Positions 1 through 5,719 of a stretch of 6,565 nt of DNA are shown here, in pieces. This DNA comes from an uncultured Collinsella sp. (lineage in GTDB: Bacteria; Actinomycetota; Coriobacteriia; Coriobacteriales; Coriobacteriaceae). A program made the position numbers and the translations under genes. The notes beneath the pieces are model-generated. The model saw only the letters and a list, made by a program, of their open reading frames with translations. It searched no databases and had not been told where the DNA came from. How positions within the stretch are numbered: position 1 is the stretch's first letter; each line of letters opens with the position of its first letter. The stretch spans positions 1 to 6,565 of the forward strand of contig USKV01000088.1 of assembly GCA_900555355.1 (NCBI GenBank). The letters are read 5' to 3'.

Positions 1-1394
1 ACGGCCTGCCCGTCGATCCAGATGCGGTCGCACAGCGGCAGCAGCACATCGGGCGCGCCCTTGGTGTACTGCTCGTACTCGCCGTCCAGGGTCTCGACGA
101 CCACGGACATCATCTTACGGCCCGAGTCGAACGGGGCCTCGCCCACGCGCGGGTGCTCGGCAGTCAGACCAGTAAGACCAGCCTTGCCGGCATCGTTGAC
201 GAGTGCACACTCGGTCGGCTCGCCCACGGCCTCGCCCAATTCCTCGTCCCACTGGGCATCGGAGCACAGCGCCATGCCGGCCAGGAACTTCTCCTTGGGC
301 GCAGCGAGCTCGTGCTTGACGACGGTCATCTTGTTCTGGGTAAGCGTGCCGGTCTTGTCCGAGCAGATGGTCTGCGTGCAGCCGAGCGTCTCGACAGCAG
401 AAAGTTTGCGGATGATCGCCTGGCGCTTGGCCATCTTGGTCACGCCGAGCGAAAGGACGATAGTCACGACGGCGACCAAGCCCTCGGGGATGGCGGCGAC
501 GGCGAGCGAGACGGCGACCATAAAGGTATCGAGCAGGGCAGTTGGGTCGGTAAGGACGTTGCCCACGCCGTGGCGGACGATGTCGACGCCAAAGATCACG
601 ACGCAGATGACGATAACCATAATGGTAAGGATGCGGCTGAGCTCGGCGAGCTTCACCTGCAGCGGCGTGAGCTCTTCCTTGGCCTCGGCCAGGGCGCCGG
701 CAATCTTGCCCATCTCGGTGTCCATGCCGGTGCCGACCACGACGGCGCGGCCACGACCGTACACCACGGTGGAACCCATATAGCACATGTTCTTACGGTC
801 GCCGAGCGGCACGTCGTCGGTGCCAGCGGCGAGCTCGATCACGTTGGCGTGCTTCTCGACCGGCACGGACTCGCCGGTCAGTGCGGCCTCTTCGATCTTC
901 ATCGTGGCGCTCTCGAGCACGCGGCAGTCGGCCGGGACGGAGTCGCCCGCCTCGAGCATGATCACGTCACCGGGCACGAGCTCGGCGCTCGGCAGGTGCA
1001 CGAGCTTGCCGTCGCGCAGCACCTTGGACTGCGCCGCGCTCATCTCCTGCAGGGCCTCGAGGGCCTCCTCGCTCTTGGCTTCCTGGACCACGCCCAGCAC
1101 CGAGTTGACGATAACGACGAACATGATGATGGCGACATCGGCAAAATCGGGCTCGCCCTTGACCATGCCCGTAAGCGCGCTGATAACCGCGGCCGCGATC
1201 AGCATGATGACCATGGGGTCTGCCATCTGCTCAAAGAAGCGCTTCCACAGCGGTGTCTTCTCGGCTTCCTCAAGCTTGTTAGGGCCTGTCTTGGCAAGAC
1301 GCGACGACGCCTCGTCGTTGCTCAGGCCGAGGTTCTCATCGACACCTTGGTCGCTGAGCACCTCCGCCGCGGCGGACAGGTATTCCTTTTGCAT
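1..1394 (-). CDS. Cation-transporting P-type ATPase, calcium-type (N-terminal part, runs off left edge)
   Basis: This is the first 464 codons of a P-type ATPase that would use ATP to pump a cation, most likely Ca2+, across the cytoplasmic membrane. Seen in order: a cation-ATPase N-terminal domain (about residues 5-58), TM1-TM2 (about 61-103), the actuator domain with TGES at 173-176, TM3 (about 255-272), and TM4 with IPEGL around Glu304. The phosphorylation motif CSDKTGTLT follows, with Asp346 as the phosphorylated residue, then KGAPD in the nucleotide-binding domain (Lys445). Spacing matches SERCA/PMCA-type pumps (SERCA Asp351, Glu309). The start is ATG with AGGAGG at 1404-1409, nine bases away. 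Family members are about 870-900 residues, so the hinge and TM5-TM10, including the remaining ion ligands, lie outside the window. Ca2+ is inferred from TM4; Na+ or another ion cannot be excluded. It is transcribed divergently from pyk. Confidence 0.95.
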   Translation of the reverse strand, partial: MQKEYLSAAAEVLSDQGVDENLGLSNDEASSRLAKTGPNKLEEAEKTPLWKRFFEQMADPMVIMLIAAAVISALTGMVKGEPDFADVAIIMFVVIVNSVLGVVQEAKSEEALEALQEMSAAQSKVLRDGKLVHLPSAELVPGDVIMLEAGDSVPADCRVLESATMKIEEAALTGESVPVEKHANVIELAAGTDDVPLGDRKNMCYMGSTVVYGRGRAVVVGTGMDTEMGKIAGALAEAKEELTPLQVKLAELSRILTIMVIVICVVIFGVDIVRHGVGNVLTDPTALLDTFMVAVSLAVAAIPEGLVAVVTIVLSLGVTKMAKRQAIIRKLSAVETLGCTQTICSDKTGTLTQNKMTVVKHELAAPKEKFLAGMALCSDAQWDEELGEAVGEPTECALVNDAGKAGLTGLTAEHPRVGEAPFDSGRKMMSVVVETLDGEYEQYTKGAPDVLLPLCDRIWIDGQA

Positions 1395-1400
1395 ATAGAG

Positions 1401-1498
1401 TCCCCTCCTGGGATTCGGGCCACTCAGCAGATTGATGCCCGATCATAATTCCCAGGAGAAGGGCAAGGGCTCATCAAGGCTGCCGTGCTGAGCGGCAG
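1401..1498 (-). promoter_or_regulatory. Structured mRNA leader of the P-type ATPase, Shine-Dalgarno sequestering (candidate cis-regulatory RNA)
   Basis: Read as RNA from the minus strand, the sequence before the ATPase start can form two hairpins. Hairpin 1 (1498 to 1480) has a 6-bp stem CUGCCG/CGGCAG and a 7-nt loop CUCAGCA. Hairpin 2 has an outer stem pairing 1458-1450 with 1413-1405 (9 perfect pairs, CUCCUGGGA with UCCCAGGAG), extendable to 12 with two G-U pairs. A 7/1 internal loop follows, then an inner 6-bp stem (1442-1437 with 1420-1415) and a 16-nt loop. The Shine-Dalgarno AGGAGG (1409-1404) lies in the 3' arm of the outer stem, so folding would hide it. The 16-nt loop contains UGCUGAG (1429-1423), the exact complement of the hairpin 1 loop. 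A small third hairpin (AUAG/CUAU, 1514-1502) lies further upstream. I do not recognise a known riboswitch class; function and ligand are inference. Confidence 0.55.
1442..1447 (-). promoter_or_regulatory. Possible -10 box (TATGAT) within the ATPase leader
   Basis: TATGAT on the minus strand lies about 48 bases before the ATPase start. The only -35-like hexamer nearby, TTGCCC, is 13 bases upstream, too close for a normal sigma-70 promoter. If this were the real promoter, the transcript would begin near 1435 and lack the 5' arm of the outer stem. The inverted repeat would then have to act as DNA rather than RNA. Weak call. Confidence 0.25.
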
Positions 1499-1522
1499 TT
1501 GATAGTGGAGCTATGGTACCCC

Positions 1523-1742
1523 AAAGCGACGCGTCTAGCCAAAACATTCCATCTGGAAACGCGGCACAGGCGCAACGGTGCAGACAGTGTGATGCTCAAG
1601 ATTGATAAAACGTTTTTTCTTCGGTGCATCATCAAACTGAAATATCGCCCAGATAGCAGCGGTCAGAACGGTTGGTAAAGTTTTTTCATATACCGTTTTT
1701 CCCGCAAAAAATGAACTTCTAATTCGGCATACGGTCGATTTT
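1523..1742. other. AT-richer intergenic stretch between the ATPase leader and the pyk promoter
   Basis: No convincing gene is seen here. An open frame on the minus strand (1535-1762, 75 codons) has no Shine-Dalgarno and no recognisable domain. The stretch is richer in A/T than the flanking genes, with T- and A-tracts near 1613-1618, 1681-1686 and 1706-1711. It contains short motifs that recur in the gap at 3366-3720: TGATAAAACGTTTT at 1603-1616 (one mismatch to 3503-3516), CCGTTTTTCCCGCAA at 1693-1707, and GGCATAC near 1726-1732. A promoter for the ATPase is expected here but no good minus-strand -10/-35 pair stands out. Confidence 0.4.
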
Positions 1743-1773
1743 TTGGGGTATTCGGTCGGCATTTCGTTATAAT
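1743..1773 (+). promoter_or_regulatory. Promoter of pyk (perfect -10 TATAAT, weak -35)
   Basis: A consensus -10 box TATAAT is at 1768-1773, 63 bases before the pyk start. This would place the transcript start near 1780 and give a 5' leader of about 57 nt. The -35 is poor: the best match is TTGGGG at 1743-1748, with a long 19-base spacer. The upstream A/T tracts could act as an UP element. Repeated short words flank the -35 region: ATTCGG at 1722-1727 and 1750-1755, CGGCAT at 1725-1730 and 1757-1762. They could be regulator half-sites, but this is inference. A weak -35 with a perfect -10 fits a promoter helped by an activator or UP element. Confidence 0.65.
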
Positions 1774-1836
1774 CATCTCAGTTTTATTTCTTATGGTTTA
1801 TCTATCAGCGCAAGACGATGTCAGATGGAGGTCTGA

Positions 1837-3297
1837 ATGTACAAGCGCACCAAGATTGTATGCACCATGGGTCCCGCCTGCGATAGCGACGAGACCATCC
1901 GCGAGATGATCAAGGCGGGCATGAACGTCGCCCGTTTTAACTTCTCGCACGGATCCTACGACGAGCACCACGGTCGCATCGAGCGCGTCCGCCGTATTTC
2001 CAAGGAGCTCGGCATGCCCGTCGGCATCCTGCTCGACACCAAGGGCCCCGAGGTCCGTACCGGCCTTCTGGTCGACGGCAAGAAGGTTGCCGTCAAGACC
2101 GGCGACAAGATCGTCGTCACCGCTCAGCCCACGTCCGAGGATTTCCACGGCACCGCTGAGCACATCTCCCTCGACTACCTGGCTCTGCCCTCCGAGGTCG
2201 AGAAGGGCTCCCTTATCCTGATCGATGACGGTCTGGTTGCCCTCGAGGTCGAGTCCGTCGACGGCCAGGACATGACCTGCGTCGTCAAGAACGACGGCCT
2301 GATTGGCGAGCGCAAGGGCGTCAACATGCCCAACGTCAACATCTCGCTGCCCGCCATCACCGAGCGCGATCGTCAGGACATCCTCTTTGGCCTGACCGAG
2401 AACATCGACTACATCGCCGCTTCCTTCATCCGTGACGGCGAGTCCGTCCGCGGCATCCGCGAGCTTTGCCGCGAGAACGGTGGCGAGCACGTGACGATCT
2501 TCCCGAAGATCGAGTGCGCCCTGGGCGTCGAGAACTTCGACGAGATCCTCGAGGCTTCCGATGGCATCATGGTCGCCCGTGGCGACCTGGGCATCGAGAT
2601 CAAGCCCGAGCTCGTTCCGCACATCCAGAAGGAGATCATCGCCAAGTGCAACGCGGCCTACAAGCCCGTTATCACCGCTACGCAGATGCTCGACTCCATG
2701 CAGCAGAACCCGCGCCCGACGCGCGCCGAGGTTGCCGACGTTGCTAACGCCATCTACGACGGCACCGACGCCGTTATGCTTTCCGGCGAGTCCGCTGCCG
2801 GTAAGTACCCGGTCGAGGCCGTCAAGATGCAGGCCAGCATTGCTCTCGAGACCGAGAAGTACCTCCCGGCCCACGCTCCGCTCGAGGTTCCGGCCGATGC
2901 TCACGGCACCCGCGTTGTCAACAACGTTGTGGGTATGTCCGCTGTGAACATGGCCACCACCGTTGGCGCCAAGTGCATCACCGTGCCGACGACCACCGGT
3001 CGTACCGCTCGCCTGATTTCGCACTTCCGTCCCAACATGCCGATCTGCGCGTTCTCCCGCCACGAGTGGGCCGTCCAGCAGATGATCATGTACTGGGGCG
3101 TTATCCCGCATCAGGCCGAGATTACCCAGGGCACCGTCAACGGCACGATCGTCAAGGCGATCGAGACCGCTAAGGAGCTCGGTTACGTCAAGACTGGCGA
3201 TTTGACCGTCGCTACCGCCGGCGATCCCCGTATGAGCGTCCAGCTCGAGGACAAGGTCTCCTCGACCAACGTCGCTTACGTCGCTCAGGTGCGCTAA
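1837..3297 (+). CDS. pyk: Pyruvate kinase
   Basis: This cytoplasmic enzyme transfers the phosphate of phosphoenolpyruvate to ADP, making pyruvate and ATP in the last step of glycolysis. The 486-residue protein is complete and within the usual bacterial length; it lacks the extra C-terminal PEP-utiliser-like domain of some Firmicutes enzymes. The TIM-barrel A domain carries RFNFSHG (Arg33, Asn35), LDTKGPEVRTG (Asp67), the signature FPKIEC with catalytic Lys224 and metal ligand Glu226, ARGDLG with Asp250, and ITATQML (Thr280/Thr282). The B domain (about 70-170) interrupts the barrel, and the C-terminal regulatory domain runs from about 350 to 486. The start is ATG with GGAGGT at 1827-1832. Codon use is strongly biased to GGC, CTC, GTC and GAG, as expected of a highly expressed gene. 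It is monocistronic, with its own promoter and terminator. No key residue is missing. Confidence 0.98.
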   Translation: MYKRTKIVCTMGPACDSDETIREMIKAGMNVARFNFSHGSYDEHHGRIERVRRISKELGMPVGILLDTKGPEVRTGLLVDGKKVAVKTGDKIVVTAQPTSEDFHGTAEHISLDYLALPSEVEKGSLILIDDGLVALEVESVDGQDMTCVVKNDGLIGERKGVNMPNVNISLPAITERDRQDILFGLTENIDYIAASFIRDGESVRGIRELCRENGGEHVTIFPKIECALGVENFDEILEASDGIMVARGDLGIEIKPELVPHIQKEIIAKCNAAYKPVITATQMLDSMQQNPRPTRAEVADVANAIYDGTDAVMLSGESAAGKYPVEAVKMQASIALETEKYLPAHAPLEVPADAHGTRVVNNVVGMSAVNMATTVGAKCITVPTTTGRTARLISHFRPNMPICAFSRHEWAVQQMIMYWGVIPHQAEITQGTVNGTIVKAIETAKELGYVKTGDLTVATAGDPRMSVQLEDKVSSTNVAYVAQVR

Positions 3298-3325
3298 ATC
3301 GCACTTGCAAGCAGATTTGCATTGC

Positions 3326-3365
3326 AAAGGGTCCGGAAGGCTTCGCCTTCCGGACCCTTTTCTTT
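3326..3365 (+). terminator. Intrinsic terminator of pyk
   Basis: A perfect 16-bp inverted repeat (3326-3341 with 3345-3360) encloses the triloop TTC. The 3' end runs into TTTTCTTT at 3358-3365. It lies 28 bases after the pyk stop. The A run at the foot of the 5' arm pairs with the T run, so the structure could also give some termination on the opposite strand. Confidence 0.95.
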
Positions 3366-3542
3366 GCGCCAATGCCAGCGCACGGCAAAACACGCACTCA
3401 TTTCTTTACCAAAAGCGCGAAATCCACCCTTCGAGGCCCAAAAAATATAGCTCAGGCGCTAGAAGTGTTCACCCGGTGGCAAGACCACACCTCACGCAGG
3501 GCTGATAAATCGTTTTAGCAAGAACCAAATCGACCTGGTTTT
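3366..3542. other. Intergenic stretch after the pyk terminator, no gene seen
   Basis: No supported coding region, RNA gene or promoter is visible here. A 91-codon open frame on the minus strand (3469-3744) crosses it, but it begins inside the next gene without a ribosome binding site. The sequence TGATAAATCGTTTT at 3503-3516 matches 1603-1616 upstream of pyk with a single mismatch. Confidence 0.4.
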
Positions 3543-3666
3543 CGGAAGTATGCGGCAAATTCTGGAACCTCCGAGCACACCCTGTTTTTTCGCAACAAAA
3601 TGCCTGATAAACTAGCCTCAAAAGCCAGGTCTGCTCATAGGGTTCAGATTTTGCCGCATACTTCCG
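3543..3666. repeat. Long imperfect inverted repeat (about 124 bp) upstream of the AbiEi-like gene
   Basis: The outer arms, 3543-3559 and 3650-3666, are a perfect 17-base inverted repeat reading CGGAAGTATGCGGCAAA on each strand. The symmetry continues inward with gaps and mismatches: TCTG (3561-3564 with 3645-3648), AACC (3566-3569 with 3641-3644), GAGCA (3573-3577 with 3632-3636) and ACC (3579-3581 with 3628-3630). An A/T-rich central part of roughly 40 bases contains GTTTTTTCGCAA. As RNA it would form a long hairpin on either strand. There is no U-tract right after the right arm, so it is not a standard terminator. It ends 54 bases before the next start codon. It could be a dispersed intergenic element (MITE-like or REP-like), a pair of protein-binding sites, or a structured RNA. 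Confidence 0.75.
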
Positions 3667-3709
3667 GATTGACGCTGGCATCACTCGCTTCAAAGAGATG
3701 ATTTCGGCC

Positions 3710-3715
3710 AGGAGG
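3710..3715 (+). promoter_or_regulatory. Shine-Dalgarno of the AbiEi-like gene
   Basis: AGGAGG lies five bases before the ATG at 3721 and fixes this start. A -35-like TTGACG at 3669-3674 sits just after the right arm of the inverted repeat, but no good -10 follows at 16-18 bases. The promoter of this gene therefore remains unidentified. Confidence 0.7.
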
Positions 3716-3720
3716 GCATT

Positions 3721-4794
3721 ATGGACCTGACGCTTTGTGGGCAATCCGCCTTTAACTACTACCGCATCCCGCCGCAGGTATTAGGCCTTTACCCCGCCAT
3801 TAGCCTTGGCAATATGGATCGCAGATGTTGCGGCCTCGGAAGTCATGCAGTTGTAAAAGACCTGCTTCACGCACCGCTTCACAGGCTTGTATTCACTCGG
3901 GCACAATCCGGATCACGTAGCTTGTTCAAGTCGCACCTCCTGACCCAGGAACCACCTCCTGGTTCGTTTAGGCAAACTGAGCATGGATTTGATGTCACGT
4001 CGCCCGAGTTTACGCTGCTCAGCCTTGCCACGCAGGTTTCACGCAACCAGTTACTCATGGCGTGCTACGAGATGTGCGGCTCCTTTGCAGTGTTTAAGCC
4101 CTGCGAGCGAACGCAACAACAACTCGATGAAGCTATTTCGCTTATGCTCATTCCGCCCGACTGTGGTTGGAAACGCGTTGTCGACACCAAGGGCAATGAC
4201 ACTAACCTGTGGAAGCGCACGCCGCTTCTTACCGCAACGGATATCGCCGCGTTCGCCAAGCAAGCCGCAGGCCTGCGCGGCGTCAAACAACTGCGCTGGG
4301 CGGCCGAGCACATGACAGGGCAGACCGCCTCGCCCTTCGAAGTACAGACATCCATACTTGTCTCGCTCCCCCGCGACGAGGGCGGCATGGGCATCAACAT
4401 CGCAAACAACGTGCGCATCCTACTCAGCGACGCCGCGCGCTCACTGTATGACAAAACCTGCTGCTACGCCGATATCCTCATCGAAAGTGCCACCAACAGC
4501 ATGGGCGTCATTCTAGAATGCCAAGGCCGCTCCGCCCATGACAGCGAAGCCGCAAGTCTCTCCGATGCCGAGCGCACTACCGCACTCACGAGCATGGGCT
4601 ACGACGTTATCCAAATTACCTACGACCAGATCAAGGACAAGAAGAGCTTCGACCGCATAGCCGAGCTTATCCATAAAAAGGCCGGGCTTCCCCACATCCC
4701 AAAGACCAAACAGGAGCGCACCGCCGAAGATACACTGCGGCATGAGCTACTTGTCGATTGGAATGGGCTGTTCACTGTCATGCCGGTCAACTAG
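3721..4794 (+). CDS. AbiEi-like / DUF559-like orphan protein with a C-terminal Vsr-type nuclease fold
   Basis: This is a 357-residue soluble protein with no signal peptide or membrane segment. It resembles coriobacterial proteins often annotated as hypothetical, DUF559 or AbiEi family. Seen: an N-terminal SAFNYYR-type segment, a middle part with SPEFTLLSLA (about 105) and CYEMCGSF, then SPFEVQ and a GGMGI turn before the C-terminal domain. That domain (about 248-315) has Asp251 in YADILIE, Glu266-x-Gln268 followed by His273 (ECQGRSAH), and a DAER...ALTSMGY helix-strand. This is the layout of DUF559/Vsr-like PD-(D/E)xK folds, with Gln in place of the usual Lys. Whether it cuts nucleic acid is unknown. 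No AbiEii-like nucleotidyltransferase toxin is adjacent, so it is an orphan. The start has AGGAGG five bases upstream. Its stop overlaps the stop of the opposite-strand gene by four bases. The domain assignment comes from motif recall, not a search. Confidence 0.8.
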   Translation: MDLTLCGQSAFNYYRIPPQVLGLYPAISLGNMDRRCCGLGSHAVVKDLLHAPLHRLVFTRAQSGSRSLFKSHLLTQEPPPGSFRQTEHGFDVTSPEFTLLSLATQVSRNQLLMACYEMCGSFAVFKPCERTQQQLDEAISLMLIPPDCGWKRVVDTKGNDTNLWKRTPLLTATDIAAFAKQAAGLRGVKQLRWAAEHMTGQTASPFEVQTSILVSLPRDEGGMGINIANNVRILLSDAARSLYDKTCCYADILIESATNSMGVILECQGRSAHDSEAASLSDAERTTALTSMGYDVIQITYDQIKDKKSFDRIAELIHKKAGLPHIPKTKQERTAEDTLRHELLVDWNGLFTVMPVN

Positions 4795-5651
4795 CAGCTA
4801 GTAATCAGGGGCAGCGCAGGCATATCGGGTGATTCGACGCGGGCGGCAAAACCCGCCTCGGTTAGCTCGATGACCTCGGTAAACGTCGCGTCGAAGAATT
4901 CCTCGGTCAGCAGGCGGTATGGCGGATGGTCGGGATCGCCGGGGTTTTCGCGTACAATCTCGTGCATGACGCCGATGGTCTTGAGCACATACTCTTTATG
5001 GATGGGATACTGCCCAAAACGCGTCGCAGCGGTATACAGGCGATCGGTCGCACGCGGAATCGAAACAATGCCGAGCGTCTTGCCAAACCAGTCAAAGTCG
5101 CCTTGCTTTTTAATGCGGAACTCCTCGCACGGCTTGCCGCCGTGCGCCTCCAGGTACTGATTCACGCGCGTATTCCATACGGTATCGGCCACCAGATGCG
5201 ACCAGACACCCAGTGTCAAATCGAGCAACGACTGCGCCACGTCCTCGGACGCAAGCGAGAACTCACGAGCGCCGGGACCGACAACCGGCTCGGCATCCCT
5301 GTAGCGCTGGGGATAGTGCACGCGATTCAGTCGCTCGCGCTCCTCGACAATCGAGGTAGCCTCGGCGGGTTCGCCCGCGGGTGCGCCGTTAAGCAGCGGC
5401 GCCACATAGGTATCCCAGAACTCGTGCTCACGCGGCTTAGGGATAGGCTCAGATTCGGCAAAATGCGTGATGCGATACGGGATGGGATCGGCGATGCCAG
5501 GGACCATATAGCCCACGAAGATATCCGGAACCACGCAGCCAAACAAAAAGGCATTGCGGTCGCGCACGCTATTGGCAAGCGCACCGGTGCGCTCCAGCAA
5601 ACGCTCCGTCTGAGCGATATGAATGTTCCAGCTTGGCATAGCCACCCCCAT
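4791..5651 (-). CDS. Zinc-dependent phospholipase C family protein (Zn_dep_PLPC-like)
   Basis: This 286-residue protein begins with MPSWNIH from residue 5 and contains CVVPDIF (Asp43), THFAE (His63) and GVWSHLVADTVWN (His152, Asp156). This His/Asp pattern is typical of the zinc-dependent phospholipase C / S1-P1 nuclease-like alpha-helical fold. Known family members bind zinc and may hydrolyse phospholipids. This branch has no clear signal peptide, so a cytoplasmic role and an unknown substrate are more likely than a secreted toxin-like lipase. Two starts are possible: ATG at 5651 (weak CAGG upstream) or ATG at 5639, preceded by a G-rich GGGGGTGG and matching the usual MPxW beginning of the family. 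The stop lies in a CTAG shared with the convergent gene. It follows the ABC ATPase gene on the same strand after 68 bases. The family call is fairly sure, the activity is not. Confidence 0.8.
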   Translation of the reverse strand: MGVAMPSWNIHIAQTERLLERTGALANSVRDRNAFLFGCVVPDIFVGYMVPGIADPIPYRITHFAESEPIPKPREHEFWDTYVAPLLNGAPAGEPAEATSIVEERERLNRVHYPQRYRDAEPVVGPGAREFSLASEDVAQSLLDLTLGVWSHLVADTVWNTRVNQYLEAHGGKPCEEFRIKKQGDFDWFGKTLGIVSIPRATDRLYTAATRFGQYPIHKEYVLKTIGVMHEIVRENPGDPDHPPYRLLTEEFFDATFTEVIELTEAGFAARVESPDMPALPLITSC

Positions 5652-5665
5652 AAAAAACCTGGATA

Positions 5666-5671
5666 ACTATA
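5666..5671 (-). promoter_or_regulatory. Possible -10 box for the Zn_dep_PLPC-like gene
   Basis: TATAGT on the minus strand lies 14 bases before the upstream ATG and 26 bases before the alternative ATG at 5639. No good -35 is visible at 16-18 bases. If this promoter is real, transcripts would have almost no leader before 5651, which favours the inner start. Confidence 0.3.
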
Positions 5672-5681
5672 CCATCACGGC

Positions 5682-5699
5682 AAAGCCGCGCGGGCGGCT
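5682..5699 (-). terminator. Weak terminator-like hairpin after the ABC ATPase gene
   Basis: On the minus strand a GC-rich hairpin, AGCCGC / GCGGCT with a 4-base loop, starts 20 bases after the ABC ATPase stop. It is followed only by TTT, including the last stem base. The short T-tract makes it a weak or partial terminator at best, so read-through into the phospholipase-like gene is possible. Confidence 0.35.
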
Positions 5700-5719
5700 A
5701 CGCACGCTCTACGCAGCAA

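Noticed and set aside
153..1448. A 431-codon open frame antisense to the P-type ATPase
   Set aside because: It is a shadow of the ATPase: a His/Asp/Gly/Leu-rich translation without motifs, with no ribosome binding site, running through the ATPase start and leader.
1401..1522. Assignment of the ATPase leader to the yybP-ykoY (Mn2+) or M-box (Mg2+) riboswitch
   Set aside because: The conserved sequence blocks I know for these classes are not present; a GGGGUACC stretch is only superficially similar to the yybP-ykoY loop.
1535..1762. A 75-codon open frame on the minus strand in the intergenic region
   Set aside because: There is no Shine-Dalgarno, no recognisable domain, and it overlaps the pyk promoter. 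The A/T-rich composition is typical of intergenic DNA.
1798..3393. A 531-codon open frame antisense to pyk
   Set aside because: It exactly shadows pyk, whose biased codon use leaves few stops on the other strand. The translation is low-complexity (rich in Asp, Gly, Leu, Val) with no domain, and pyk itself is unambiguous.
3543..3666. The inverted repeat as an insertion sequence or a CRISPR unit
   Set aside because: There is no transposase, no flanking target-site duplication, no repeated spacer pattern, and only one pair of arms.
3469..3744. A 91-codon open frame on the minus strand across the inverted repeat
   Set aside because: It starts inside the AbiEi-like gene without a ribosome binding site, and its sequence simply translates the repeat. 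It may be annotated as hypothetical elsewhere if the repeat is dispersed, but there is no sign of a real protein.
4926..5666. A 246-codon plus-strand open frame opposite the Zn_dep_PLPC-like gene
   Set aside because: The minus-strand frame has clear family motifs, while the plus-strand translation has none.
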